Shown: positions 33,725 to 45,205 of the stretch, one piece after another
Position numbering within the stretch: the first letter of the stretch is position 1
How the letters are laid out: every line of letters starts with the position of its first letter
Origin: Delphinus delphis
Taxonomy: Eukaryota; Chordata; Mammalia; Artiodactyla; Delphinidae
NCBI RefSeq assembly: GCF_949987515.2
Contig: NC_082694.2
Coordinates: forward strand, 15,989,958-16,053,957
Length of the DNA: 64,000 nt
Direction: 5' to 3'
Made by a program: the position numbers and the translations under genes
The notes under the pieces: model-generated
The model's database searches: none
What the model was told of the DNA's origin: nothing
What the model saw: only the letters and a program-made list of their open reading frames with translations

Positions 33725-34215
33725 CTTCTGAAATAGCCCCCGGTGATACTCACCTCCCGGTATTTATATCTTTGTATAATAACCTCCCATTGGACGTAGA
33801 TGAGACACAGTCACCTGATTCTGACAAATGTGATGGAAGGTCTCTTCCCAGCTTAGGCTATAAAAGAATGTGGCTTCCGTCTTGCTTGAATTGTCCTGTG
33901 GAGGGGCCCACTTGACATGGAACTGAGGCTGACTGTCAGTCAACAGCCAGAGATGAACTGATGTTCTGAGGAACTGAATCCTATCAACAGCTATGTGGGT
34001 AAGATTGGAACGGGATCTTCCTTTAGTCAAGCCTTCAGATGAGACCATAACCCTACTAACATTTTGATTGGACCCTGTGATGGACCCTGATCCAGGGAAC
34101 TCAGCTAAGCAATGCTTAGGTTCCTGACCCACCAAAACTATGCAGTAATAAATGTTGGTTTTAAGCCACCAAGCTTTGGGGTGATTTGTTACGTAGCAAC
34201 AGATAACTAACGCAG
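33725..34215 (+). mobile_element. 5' LTR of the MaLR provirus
   Basis: It contains 'ataacctcccattggacg', 'ctataaaagaatgtggcttc', 'gaggggcccacttgac', 'caagccttcagatgagacc', 'cagtaataaatgttgg' and 'gtagcaacagataactaa'. A 161-codon minus-strand frame (33764-34249) lies wholly in this LTR and is incidental. Confidence 0.8.
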
Positions 34216-34665
34216 ATTTTGGTATCTGGAAAGGGGGGGCTGCCATCACAAATACCTAAATGTATGTGGGCGGCTTTGGAAACTAGTGGTGAGCAAAGGC
34301 TGGAAAGATTTTGCGGAGTGTGTCAGAAAAAGCCTAAATTGCCTTGAACAGACTGTGAATAGAAATCTGGAGTTCGAGGAGGCTGCCAGTGAAGGTTCAA
34401 AAGGAAATGAGGAAAGTATTATTAGAAACTAGAGAAAAAGAGAGGCCAGGAGTTGTTACATAATGGCAGAAAGCTTTGTGATACTGTCATCTGCAATTAT
34501 GTGGAAGGTGGAACGTGTGTCTAATGAGCTTGGTGATCTGGCTGAGGAGATGTCCAAGCAAGATGCAGAAGGCGCCTCCCGGTTTCTTCTTGCTGCTCTA
34601 GTAGAACACAAGAGAAGAAGGATAAATCAAACGAAGGGCTTTAAACAAAAAGGAGCCAGATACAC

Positions 34666-34862
34666 GCTACTATATGTAAAATAGATAAACAACAAGGACC
34701 TACTGTATAGCACAGGGAACTACAGTCAATATCCTGTAATAAGCTATAATGGAAAAGAATCTGAAAAAAATATATACATATATGTAAAACTGAATCGCTT
34801 TGCTGTATACCTGAAACTAACAAAATATTGTAAATCAGCTATACTTCAATTTAAACAAAATT
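34666..34862 (+). mobile_element. 5'-truncated L1 3' end
   Basis: It runs from 'gctactatatgtaaaataga' through 'gtatagcacagggaactac' to 'agctatacttcaattt' and is inserted in the MaLR internal region. Confidence 0.82.
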
Positions 34863-34863
34863 A

Positions 34864-35012
34864 AGGGACTTCCCTGGTGGTCCAGTGGTTAAGATTCCAC
34901 GCTTCCACTGCACGGGTTTGATCCCTGATCCCTGATTCCTGGTCAGGGAACTAAGATCCCGCATGCCTCATGGCGTAGCCAAAAAAAAAGAAAAGCAAAA
35001 AAAAAAAAAAAA
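34864..35012 (+). mobile_element. CHR-family SINE, short form
   Basis: The head is ggacttccctggtggtcc and the tail a long A run. A local triplication (gatccctgatccctgattcc) lies just before the second conserved block. It directly follows the L1 3' end. Confidence 0.9.
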
Positions 35013-35217
35013 AAAGAGCCAGGACTTGATGGTTTTGAAAGTTCTCAGTCCCTCTAATGGCAAACTACGCTAAAGTTGAGAAATGACTTCTGAGCACTCC
35101 CAGAAACACATGGTCTGGCAATAAAGGCAAGGGTATGACTATGCAACCTGTTGTGCAGACCTCAGAAAGATTTAAAGAATCAGAGTATTATTCAGTCACA
35201 TAAAAAGCCTTTTCAAG

Positions 35218-35396
35218 GGCTTCCCTGGTGGCGCAGTGGTTGGGAGTCCGCCTGCCGATGCAGGGGATCCCCGGTCCGGGAAGATCCCACATGCCATGGA
35301 GCGGCTGGGTCCGTGAGCCATGGCCGCTGGGCCTGCATGTCCGGAGCCTGTGCTCTGCAACGGGAGAGGCCACAACAGTGAGAGTCCCGCATACCA

Positions 35397-35422
<26 letters not shown>
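35218..35422 (+). mobile_element. CHR-2-like SINE lacking its B-box segment
   Basis: The duplication aaaaagccttttcaag occurs at 35202-35217 and at the end of the A tail. Between 'gatgcagggga' and 'ggtccgggaagatccc' the usual 'cacgggttcgtgcc' part is deleted, removing the tRNA-like internal B box. Confidence 0.92.
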
Positions 35423-35428
<6 letters not shown>

Positions 35429-36330
35429 CCTTTTCAAGAGGTTAAGTGTGTCCCTCTCAGATACTCTCTAATCAAACAATAGACTCTCTAGGACATTTAA
35501 GAAAACTGTCCCCCAGCAGGAGCCCAAGGTAGAGAAGGACTAATCTTAAACAGACCTCTGGGAATAATTTTTATTGAATGGAATGAACCCCAGTGAGATG
35601 CAAAGAAGACCCACAAAGTTGTTTTTTTTTTTTTTTGACCCACAAAGTTTTTAAGAAAACTATGTAAGCAGAAAGACTACTGACTTGGGGCTGAAAGAGA
35701 CAGGGATGTACAAAATGATAAAAGGCTGCAGGACCTCCAAAGTTTTTGCTAAAAGGAAGCAGACTCAGTAAACTATTCAGGTGCAAACATGCACTACGCA
35801 TCACAATAGAGGAAGGGTGGGCTCAGAGGCAGAAACAGGAGCCTACAGAGAACAGCCAAAAGTCATAGAGAATTATTCCCAGGCCTTGAAAACTAATCAA
35901 CAAACATGCAAGCTCTAGCTAGTTGGATTTCAGAATTTTTGTGGACCAACAATTTCCTTTTCTCATTTTTGAACAGGAATGTCTACAGCAGTTATCCCGT
36001 GTCTGTCCCACCACTGCGTGGCGGGGCAGCGGCGGAGGGTTTCAAATAACTCACCTCTTCAGTTTCAGAAATCCACAGAGAGGAACCATATTCAAGAGCT
36101 GGAACCGCACCTGAGCCGCTTCATCCACAGCTGGACCTGATTTAGATAATGAAATTCTGGACTTTGAGCTGATGCTGTGATGGGAGGAGACTTTGGGGGA
36201 CCTTGGGAATGAGAGAAGGTATTTTGCATGTGATAGGGACTTGAATCCTTGAGGGCCAGAAGGTGGGCTGTGGTTGGCCGCTTCTAAGAGGGACCTCAAT
36301 ATTCCCTGCCTCTGAGTATTCATGTCTCAT

Positions 36331-37449
36331 GTCATCCTCTCTCCTTGAATGTGGGCTGCTGGACCCCTTAACTCTTCTTGAAACCAACAGCGCTGAAGCC
36401 AGCCACTATGGACCAGGATGTCGTGGTTCAACGCACGGCCCCACAGCAGCAGGTTCCCCGAGAAGGGCAAAGACCAAGCAGACCATGCATCTCTCCAGGC
36501 GGCTCTGGAGACCCTGCTCGGCTCTGCTTCTCCTCCAGCCACTCAGCTGACGGCTTCCTGCCTCTTCCCAGGTTCTCTTTGCTCATTTCGTGAGAGCACC
36601 AGTTGATTTGTCCTAGGCCCGCAAGCTTTACATTCAGCAGGAATCCTGAAGAGGAAAGAAGTCTAGGCCTTCTTGGAAATCTCACGAAAAGAAAACGATC
36701 TGATTGTTCAGGGGCCCTGACTGTCCTTCGAGCCCAGGATCCTCATCCCCTGGACTGGGGGGAGTCACTGGCCCTTCTGCAACGTTGCCAATCTTCAGTC
36801 ACCACCCTCCTGGTCAGACCTGCTGCTGCTATGCCTGGCATCTCTGCTGGTCAGCCTCTTCCCTAAGATGAAGGTTGGGCTGGGGGCTGGGGTGATTGAC
36901 AGCTGGAGCTCCTATGGGGCTTGTTAAGGGAAGCTGGATGGGGGATCCAGGAGACCTTGCTCTCCCCTGCCAACCCCAGACCCATCAATGGACTCGGAGT
37001 ATGGAGAGAGGGGTCAGTCCTCCTGGGCTGGGTGTCCTCTGCATCCTGCCAGCTCAAGACCCACCTATGTCCACTGCCAAGGGTGGCTGTGCTCCTGAAG
37101 GTCCAGCAGCTGGCCTGGAATATTCACAAGTGCCAAAGCTTCCCATCCCGGGGCCTGTGGTTCTCCTCAGACCCCCTGGCACATGCCCTTCACTGCCTTC
37201 CATCCTAGAGACCCCAAAAGCTACTCTGTACCACTCCCAACTCTTCTTCCTCCCCATCCAAATCCTCTCCTTCCCCAATTTCTCAGTCTTGCGCCATCCT
37301 GAGCCTGGCTGTCATCGTTTTGATTTGCTAATTTCATCTCCAAAGATCTGATACATAGTGTTAAAAACTAGCTGTAGACATGACTATGTCCAAACATGGG
37401 CTAATTTTCCTTTTCTGTTTATACCCTTTACATGGTTCAAATTTTTTTT
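36331..37449. other. Unique GC-rich sequence, no gene called
   Basis: Overlapping frames of 60-151 codons run on both strands. The longest (36896-37351, plus) is rich in proline, glycine and leucine, as expected from GC-rich noncoding DNA, and shows no family motif. No splice pair or CpG cluster that would mark a promoter was seen. Confidence 0.5.
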
Positions 37450-37645
37450 TTTGCAGTACGCAGGCCTCTCACTGCTGTGGCCTCTCCCGTTGCGGAGCAC
37501 AGGCTCCGGACGCGCAGGCTCAGCGGCCATGGCTCACAGGCCCAGCCGCTCCGCGGCATGTGGGATCCTCCCAGACCGGGGCATGAACCCGTGCCCCCTG
37601 CATTGGCAGGCGGACTCTCAACCACTGCGCCACCAGGGAAGCCCT
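37450..37645 (-). mobile_element. CHR-2-like SINE, antisense
   Basis: It is full length, from 'tgcagtacgcaggcctctc' to 'caccagggaagccct', with flanks gttcaaattttttt and gttcaaatattttt. Confidence 0.93.
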
Positions 37646-37734
37646 GTTCAAATATTTTTATGTCTCTTTTCTTTTGTTACTTTCAAACTCAGGAAGAACA
37701 ACAGACACCTCCAATTAGGAAGATCATTATTTTC

Positions 37735-37925
37735 TCTCCTGGTGATCAAGAGCAAGGACTCTGGAGGCTGACTGACAGTATTTGAATCCTTTTCCTGGGT
37801 GAATTTGGGCAAAATACTTTATCTCTTTGTGCTTCAGAATTCTCATGTATGAAGTGGAAATTAATAATCATTCCTTCCTCAGAGGGTTGTGGTGAAGATT
37901 AAATGAGTTAATCTGTATAAAATCC
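37735..37925 (+). mobile_element. MIR SINE
   Basis: It reads 'agagcaaggactctggagg', 'gaatttgggcaaaatact', 'gcttcagaattctcatg' and 'gaagattaaatgagttaat', the usual MIR order. A short SINE has landed at its 3' end. Confidence 0.7.
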
Positions 37926-37926
37926 T

Positions 37927-38062
37927 GGGAACTCCCTGGCAGTCCAGTGGTTAGGACTCCACACTTTCACTGCTGAGGACCTGGGTTCGATCCTTGGTCA
38001 GGGAACTAAGATCCCACAAGCTGCGCAGCGCAGCAAAAACAAACAAACAAACAAACAAAAAC
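37927..38062 (+). mobile_element. CHR-family SINE, short form
   Basis: The head is ggaactccctggcagtcc, with 'gggttcgatccttggtcag' intact and an AAAC-repeat tail. Confidence 0.9.
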
Positions 38063-38149
38063 ACTTAAAAGTTCTTACTGATGCACAGTATGTCCTAAAT
38101 AAATATTTGTTAAATAAAAATTTAAAATTCAGCTCAGCTGCCAGTGAAA

Positions 38150-38699
38150 GGCAGGCGAGTCATAGGGTCCAATGACTCCCACCTCAGCCCCTGCTCCTGT
38201 CTCTCCCGACCCACTTGGGGCCCCGTCTCCCCAGGGTCCAGGGGTCTGAATTGGTGCTAGTTCTGGTTACTACTCCAAGCTATTGGCTCAGGCCACAGCC
38301 CAACCCTTGGGCCCCACAGGTCCTGTGTGCCTTTGGCCACCTCTATCCTTTGCCTGTGAGCGCCACCCTGCAGACCATCAGGGTCTGTGGACAGGCCATC
38401 CTCCCCTAGCTGCCCTCCCATCTGACTTCCCAGGGTCACTGAATCCCCTCCCTGTCCCTCGGGGGCCACCCTGGGACTGTCATCCCGAACCTTGACTGCC
38501 ACTGCTTGGTCCTCCAACAGCACCACGCCATGTCTTTAGCCCACCCAGTGTGCTGACCCCTTACCAGGGGGCATGGTCTAGGACCAAGTCCCAGCCTCCC
38601 CCAGCCTCCCTACCTTGCTGGGTGTGAAGACCAGCACTCCCTGCCAGTGAAGCCTGTGGTTCCCTCCTGAGGGCTAAGCTCTGTCATCATCCTCTCTCA
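38150..38699. other. Unique GC-rich sequence, no gene called
   Basis: The composition is C-rich on the plus strand. Frames up to 89 codons overlap on both strands and none is recognisable. The tract resembles other gene-poor GC-rich blocks in this window. Confidence 0.45.
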
Positions 38700-39775
38700 G
38701 CCCCACCCTGCTGCTACGGAGACAGAGATGAACTTGAACTTGAGGATTCCATCAATATTTGGCTCTGCCTGAACGATCTGCTTCCAAACTCTCTCAAATA
38801 GCTGTTTCCAGGCTATTGTCCTGAAGGTCTCAGGTTTCCACTGGCTGTTGGCTAGAGGCCTACCGTAGTTCTTTGCCGCAGGGACCTCTCCACAGTGCAG
38901 CTCGCAATACGGCAGCTGCCTTTCCCTGTAAGTCAGAGAGCCAGAGGGCATCCGCAAGGTGGAAGTCAGGTTACAAAGGTTACAGTGAGAAATCTGTATT
39001 TGGTCTTTGTCCCTGGTTCCTGACACAGAGTTCCCAGATTCCAGGGAATTTCCTGGTAGGAGAGACAGCAACATCTTTTGTTCTCATGAGGCAACTCTCA
39101 ACAGCCCCTAGATGGCTTTGGGGTCGGGGGATGGGCAGGCGCTGGTCACAGAAAGACAAAGGCATGATTGGGGGTTGGAACTTTCAGCTCTATCTCCCCA
39201 GTGTATCTGGGGAAGAAAAAGGGGCTGGAGATTGAGTTAATCACCACAGCCAATGTTTCAATCAATCGTGCCTACATCACAAAATCGCCATAAAACCCCA
39301 AAATGAAGGCGTTCAGAGAGCTTCCAGGTTGATGAGAACATCGAGGTGCCAGGAAGGTGGTATACCCGGAGAAGGCAGGCGAGCTCTAACACCCTTCCAC
39401 CATTCCTTGCCCTATGCAGCTCTTCCATTTGGCTGTTCCTGAGTTGTATCCTTTATAATACATTGATAACAATAAGTGAAGTGTCTTCCTGAGTCCTGTG
39501 AGCCATTCTAGCAAAATCTGAACCTCATAAGGTGGTCATGGAAACCCCCGATTGATAGCTGGTTTGTCAGAAGTACAGGTGGCACGCTGGGACTTGTGAC
39601 TGTCATCTGTGGCTGGGATGGAGGAGGAGGACAATCTTGTGGGACTGAGCCCTTACTGTGCTAACTTCGGGTAGTTAGTGTCAGAATTGACTTGAATTGT
39701 AGGACACCCAGTTGGTGTCAGAGCTGATTGTTGATGTGGGAAAAACTCACGCATTTGGTGTCAGAAGTTTTATGA
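38700..39775. repeat. Repeat-like sequence, family not assigned
   Basis: Two blocks look like known mammalian repeats. One (38810-38990) contains 'tggctgttggctagaggc' and 'cgcaatacggcagctgcc'. The other (39240-39770) contains 'ttggctgttcctgagttg', 'gtgagccattctagcaaa', 'ttgtaggacacccagttgg' and 'catttggtgtcagaag'. The 125-codon minus frame at 38697-39074 falls in the first block. I cannot name either family with confidence. Confidence 0.45.
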
Positions 39776-39905
39776 GTAAAAACAGCTTTAAAAAGAAAAG
39801 ACATAGAGATTGAAAAAAGGAGAAATAAAACTGTTTCTATTGTCAGATGACATGATTGTCTATATAGAAAATCCCAAGGTGTCCAGAAAAGAAAATCCTT
39901 GAACT

Positions 39906-40260
39906 GGGACTTCCCTGGTGGCACAGTGGTTAAGAATCCGCCTGCCAAAACAGGGGACATGGGTTCGAGCCCTGGTCCGGGAAGATCCCACATGCTGCAG
40001 AGTAACTAAGCCAGTGCGCCACAACTACTGAGCCTGTGCTCTAGAGCCCGCGAGCCACGACTACTGAGCCCACGTGCCACAACTACTGAAGTTCACGTGC
40101 CTAGAGCCTGTGCTCTGAAACAAGAGAAGCCACTGCAATGAGAAGCCCATGCACCGCAACGAAGAGTAGCCCCCGCTAGACACAACTAGAGAAAGCCTGC
40201 GCGCAGCAACGAAGACCCAACACGGCCAAAAATAAATAAATAAATAAATAAAAATTTTAA
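39906..40260 (+). mobile_element. CHR-family SINE, long form
   Basis: The 19-bp duplication aaaagaaaatccttgaact (39887-39905) recurs with one change at 40261-40279. It is full length with repeated 'ccacaactactgag' units and a TAAA tail. Confidence 0.95.
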
Positions 40261-41749
40261 AAAAGAAAATCCTTGAGCTAATAAGTGAATTTAGCAAGGT
40301 CACAGGATACAAGGCCAACACACAAAAAGAAACCATATTTCTATATGCTAGCAAATGTACAAGTGGAAACCCAAGTTAAAAAAAGTCATTTATAATACTA
40401 AATACTAGTATTATAAATTAATACATTTATAGTACTAAAAACATAAAATAGGTATAACCTAATATACGTACAGGATTTGTATGCTGAAAACTACAACACT
40501 CTAATGAAAGTCATCAAAGACCTAAATAAACAGAGAGGCATATCATGTTCATGAATTGGCAGACTTAACATAATAAAGATAATAATTCTCCCTAAATTCA
40601 TTAAACTCAATCCAACAAAAAAATCCCAGCAGAATTTTTTTATAGACCTAGACAAGATATTCTAAAGTTAATAAATAAAGGCAAAAAATAGCTAGCACAA
40701 TCTTGAAAAAGAGGAAAGAAAGGGAAGGAATTATAGTACCCATTTTAAAGTTAAAGTAACCCAGACAATGTGCTATTGGTGAACATTTAGATACACAGAT
40801 CAGTGAAATAGGATAGAGAATCCAGATATTGGTCCACAGAAAAATGGAGATTTGATTTTTGACATTTGTTCAATGGAGGAAGTATAATATTTCCAACAGA
40901 TGATATTGAAATAATTCTACATCCATATGTAAAAACAATGAACTTCATTTAACTTCATGCCTTATTTTTTTAAATCAAGTCAAACGGATTATAAAGACAA
41001 CATTAAAAACTTTTGTGTATCAAAGGACACTATCAAGACAACCCACAGAATGAGGGAAAATATTTGTAAATCATACACTTGATAGGGGATTAATATCCAA
41101 AAGATGTAAAAAACTCCTACAACTCAACAATAAAAAAATCAACCCAGTTTAAAAGTGGGCAAAGGGCTTAACCAGACATCTCTCCAAAAAGATATACAGC
41201 TGGCCAGTAAGCACATGAAAAGATACTCAATATTACTAGTCATTAGGGAAATGTAAACCAAACCCACAACGACATACCACTTCACATTAATTAGGATGGC
41301 TATTTTTTTAATGGGAAATAACAAGTGTTGGTGAGAATGTGGAGAAATTAGAACCCTGTGCATTGTTGCTGCAAATGTAAAATGGTGCAGCTGCTGTGGA
41401 AAACAATGGAAATGTGGAAAACAATTAAAATGGTTAATTTTAATGTTATGTGAATTTAAAAATCAATAAAAATGATACGTCATCAAAATAAAAACCTTCA
41501 CTCTGTGAAAGACACTATTAAGAAAATGAAAAGATAAACCACAGACTTGGAGAAATTATTTACACAGCATATATGTGGTAAGGACTTGTTTCCAGAATAT
41601 CTAAGGAACTGAACTCAGTAAGAAGAAAAACAAGCCAAATGGGCAAAACAGACATTTCACCCAAGAAGATATACGAATGTCTAATATGCAAATGAAAGAT
41701 GCTGAATATCATTAGTCAACTTAGAAAAGTAAATTAAAACCACATTGAG

Positions 41750-41965
41750 GGGTTTCCCTGGTGGCGCAGTGGTTGAGAGTCCACCTGCCGATGCGGGGGA
41801 CACGGGTTCGTGCCCCGGTCTGGGAAGATCCCACATGCCGTGGAGCGGCTGGGCCCGTGAGCCATGGCCGCTGCGCGTCCGGAGCCTGTGCTACGCAACG
41901 GGAGAGGCCACAGCGGTGAGAGGCCCACGTACCGCAAAAAAAACCCAAAAAACAAACAAACAAAA
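41750..41965 (+). mobile_element. CHR-2-like SINE, first of a same-site pair
   Basis: The head is ggtttccctggtggcgc and the tail A/C-rich. It is bounded by aaaaccacattgag (41736-41749) on the left and aaaacacattgag (41965-41977) on the right. It lacks the usual 'tgagcct' between 'gccgc' and 'gcgcgtcc'. Confidence 0.93.
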
Positions 41966-41977
41966 AAACACATTGAG

Positions 41978-42270
41978 GGACTTCCCTGGTGGTCCAGTGG
42001 TAAAGAATCCGCCTTGCAATGCAGGGGACACGGGTTTGATCCCTGGTTGGGGAACTAAGATCCCACATGCCTCGGGGCAACTAACCCCGTGCGCCACAAC
42101 TACTGAGCTTGTGTGCCTCAACTAGAGAGAAGCCCGCGTGCCGCAACGAAGAGCCCCGTGCACCACAACGAAGGTTCCGCGTGCTGCAAATAAGACCTGA
42201 TGCAGCCAAAAAACCCCAAAAAAGCAAAACAAAAAAAACCCAACAAAAAAACCCCTCCAAAACAAAAAAG
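41978..42270 (+). mobile_element. CHR-family SINE, medium/long form, second of a same-site pair
   Basis: The head is ggacttccctggtggtcc. The middle has 'ccacaactactgagcttg' and 'gccgcaacgaagagccc', with a C-rich A tail. The right boundary is a third copy of the target site, aaaaccacattgag (42271-42284). Confidence 0.9.
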
Positions 42271-42329
42271 AAAACCACATTGAGATACCATTATATGCCT
42301 TCAAATCACTATAATTAAAAGAACTCTAG

Positions 42330-42531
42330 GGCTTCCCTGGTGGCGCGGTGGTTGGGGGTCCGCCTGCCGATGCAGGGGACACGGGTTCGTGCCCCGGTCT
42401 GGGAGGATCCCACATGCCGCGGGGCGGCTGGGCCCGTGATCTATGGCCGCTGAGCCTGCGCGTCGGGAGCCTGTGCTCCACAACAAGAGAGGCCACAGCA
42501 GTGAGAGGCCCGTGTACCGCAAAAAAAAAAA
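42330..42531 (+). mobile_element. CHR-2-like SINE
   Basis: The perfect 13-bp duplication aaaagaactctag occurs at 42317-42329 and 42532-42544. It is full length with an A15 tail, so relatively young. Confidence 0.94.
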
Positions 42532-42544
42532 AAAAGAACTCTAG

Positions 42545-42918
42545 AGATTAAGCCAAGTATCAAGTATGTCTATTTCTAACACACACTGGGGACAAGGGAA
42601 ATGACCACGGGGTAGTACAAACCTCAGTGGACCTACTGCAAACTGAACATTGGGTAGAACTCTATTTAATGCCATTTACTCCCTTGCCCTACATGCTCCT
42701 GTCCTAACAAGGGGCCATGATTACTCTTTGGGTCTCAGGTTATCAAAGTCAGCTAGGAGTCTGTGGGCAAATATCCTCCAAATGTTTACATATTTCCTGA
42801 GGCTCAATTACCCAAGTTATTAGCCATAGGTCCCATTTGGGAGAAGGCCAGAAGGAATCATTACCATGTTCACTTGCCATGTGTCACCGGGTCCTTCCTC
42901 CTGGAGTTCCAGCCTCTT
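42545..42918. other. No gene seen
   Basis: The first ~115 bp finish the L1. The remainder is unique sequence with nothing I can assign. Confidence 0.45.
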
Positions 42919-43050
42919 ATTTATTTTTTCCTTTTATCTTTTGGCCATGCTGAGCGGCTTTCAGGATCTTAGTTCCCCCACCAGGGATTGAACCCGGGCC
43001 ACAGCAGTGAAAGCGCCGAGTCCTAACCACTGGACCACCAGGGAATTCCT
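42919..43050 (-). mobile_element. CHR-family SINE, short form, antisense
   Basis: The duplication ccagcctctt lies at 42909-42918 and 43052-43061. It contains 'ttggccatgctgagcggc' and ends 'ccaccagggaattcc'. Confidence 0.9.
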
Positions 43051-43156
43051 GCCAGCCTCTTCTTTAGTCAATGGATTCTGGGCTGGAAAACTGGCTCAGT
43101 GTAGAAATAGGCAAGGGGGTGTGGCTTCATCATCATCATCATCCTTGATTTCTTTT

Positions 43157-43267
43157 TTTTTTCACTTTTTGGCCACACCACAGCGCATGCGAGATCTCTG
43201 TTCCCTGACTAGGGATCGAAGTAGTGGAAGTGCGGATCCTCAACCACAGGACCGCCAGAGAAGTCCC
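43157..43267 (-). mobile_element. CHR-family SINE, short form, antisense
   Basis: The flanks atccttgatttctttt (43141-43156) and atcattgatttctttt (43268-43283) mark the insertion. It carries an internal deletion around 'gatcgaagtagtgg'. A short (ATC)n tract precedes it at 43127-43143. Confidence 0.88.
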
Positions 43268-43283
43268 ATCATTGATTTCTTTT

Positions 43284-45205
43284 GATGGTTCAATTTGAGT
43301 AGCTCTCTTGCTGGCTAAGCAACTGTTTTGCCTGTGGTTATGCCAAGATGTTTCTATCACCATCTCCATAACTCCCTTCTGCTCTGACCCATCGTCGGCT
43401 GCCACTTCAACCTTGCTGCTTGCTGTGATGATTGCAAGCCCCTGGCTTCAGGTAGGTAAGTGCTGCCACCTGTTCTCTATTGCTTTGTAGTCTTGCCTGG
43501 CCCATTGTTGAGCGAGCCCTTGCAGAGGAGGAAACACTACACTTTTACCCAATTCCCACTACTGCTCTGGAAACCTCTAAGTGTTAAAAGGGACCCCTTG
43601 GAGGCCTCCAAGAGGGTTGGGCAGGGGGGGTTGCCTTTCCATTTGGTGTTGATGCACTGCCCCCAGGTGGCCACATCCTGAACTTCATCCTTGTTTGTTC
43701 TTGAACGCCGGCAGGCTTTCCAGATTCTGTCCCTGCCGTGGAGACCCTCCAACCTCACCCTGCTGGGAGGCACACCCCCGCCCGCCAGCGTGACCCCGGG
43801 CAGGTTACTTAACACTTCTGGGTCTCGGTTAGGTCCTTTCTAAAATGGGGTAATGATAGTGAATTAAATGAAAGGGTGAAATACTACAACTAAATTCCTG
43901 GATCAAACTAAGGGTCCAATAAACATTAGCTACGGTACCAGCAAGCTTAGTTCCTTTCTCTCTAAATAGGGAGGCACCTTTGCTGCAACGTGTGAGGTCC
44001 AAGTCACCTGCAAATGTTCAGAATCCGTAGTCAATACAAGGTCACCCCCCTTTCAAGACTCCTTGAAAAACGCTCAGCTTGGTTCTTGCTGGCTTGACTC
44101 CGACCACAGTTGAATAAAAGGTTAAAAGTTGCTGAGATGATGGGCAGCTTGGCCCAGATCCCTGATACTGAGACAGTCTGTTCAGAAGTCTCTCACCAGG
44201 CAATGCCCTCCTGCTCTTAAAGCTGGAAGGACAGGCTTCTCCATGGCTGGGGTCATGGAAATACGGATTGGCCCCCAGCCTCTCCTCCCTGGACCCGTGG
44301 TTGGAGTCTTCTTGGTGTAAGACTGCCAGGTGATTTCACAGACATGACATCTGCTCATTGACACAGCTGGTCTGGGAGGAAGCTATTAGTGTCCGGGTCT
44401 CAGAGCAGGGGAGTCAGGCTTGGAGGGAAGGGACTGTGAAATCCCAGCCTCACCCAACGCTGGGCTTCATTCCCGATCTGGCACTTCCCGGGCCTCCCTG
44501 CCTCCTTGTCAACATGGAGCCCGTTCATGATCGCTGATCGCCAGCCTCGAAGATCAAGAATGGGTACCCTGCCACCACCTCCATCCCTTCCGTCACTGCT
44601 GAAGTGATCCCTTCGACCACAAACAAGCAGAAACTTCTCAGGATCTGCTGCCTCTACTTCACAGGAATTAGCCAACCTTGTCCATCTCGAGGACAGAAGA
44701 GGCAGCTGGAAGGTCAGGGTGGCAATTGAAGGCCTAGGTGACATGCCATGACCTCAATGTTCCTAATGGGTGATGACCTCCAGCCTTTGGAAACTGCAGG
44801 GGCAATGTTGGAGGCAATGTTCAAATATAGCATGAAAGCTACCAGTTTAATTTCTAATTTGGAGAAAGATATGTATGTGTATTCCTAGGACAGTGTTTTT
44901 CTAAGTTATTAAGTGGCTTTAAGTGTCCTACCCCAAATTTTCCTAAGGATGACTGTCTAACTGTCCCAGAGAGACTTTTCTGAGTTGACTCTTAATTTGT
45001 TGTGATAAAGATTAAGGAAGAAATTTCGAGGAGGTCAGAGAAGAATGAATCACACCCCCACCTCCTCTCTTGTCTTTAGCAGAAGATGGTATTCAAGGCG
45101 GGGGGTTTGGGGCCATTTTGGCGAGTTACTCAGTTTTCCTGGGCCCCTTCCATGTATACATATTATTAAACTTGTGTTTGATTTTCCTTCTGTTAAAAAC
45201 ATATT
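43284..45205. other. Mostly unique sequence with a MIR-like tract, no gene called
   Basis: A MIR-like piece is at ~43790-43960 ('gtgaccccgggcaggttact', 'cttctgggtctcggtta', 'aaaatggggtaatgat'). The rest is moderately GC-rich with frames up to 114 codons (44400-44744, minus) that have no splice context or family signature. Confidence 0.45.

Larger units (their letters stand above)
33725..36330 (+). mobile_element. Decayed MaLR provirus (MLT1-type LTR plus internal region)
   Basis: An MLT1-type LTR (33725-34215) leads directly into MaLR internal sequence: 'attttggtatctggaaagg' at the junction, 'gccttgaacagactgtgaat' near 34340, 'gctgaggagatgtccaagc' near 34540, and 'tggactttgagctgatgctg' near 36150. 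A degenerate LTR-like tail ends near 36330. MaLRs are nonautonomous retroelements related to ERVL. No gag, pol or env frame remains. An L1 fragment and two SINEs split the internal region. Confidence 0.78.
39776..42660 (+). mobile_element. Sense L1 ORF2/3' sequence (two elements), with four SINEs
   Basis: L1 ORF2 text runs from 'tgtcagatgacatgattgtc' through 'tgttcatgaattggcag', 'atactcaatattactag' and 'ggtgagaatgtggagaaa'. Near 41480 the text jumps back to an earlier part of ORF2 ('gtgaaagacactattaag'), so a second L1 starts there. All frames are broken. Confidence 0.75.

Noticed and set aside
33764..34249. 161-codon minus-strand frame, the longest in the window
   Set aside because: It lies wholly within an MLT1-type LTR on the opposite strand, with no splice or promoter context.
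36896..37351. 151-codon plus-strand frame
   Set aside because: It is proline/glycine/leucine-rich as expected from GC-rich noncoding DNA, and overlaps other frames on both strands. No exon boundaries support it.
38697..39074. 125-codon minus-strand frame that looked protein-like at first
   Set aside because: The underlying DNA resembles a common interspersed repeat and the peptide matches no family I know.
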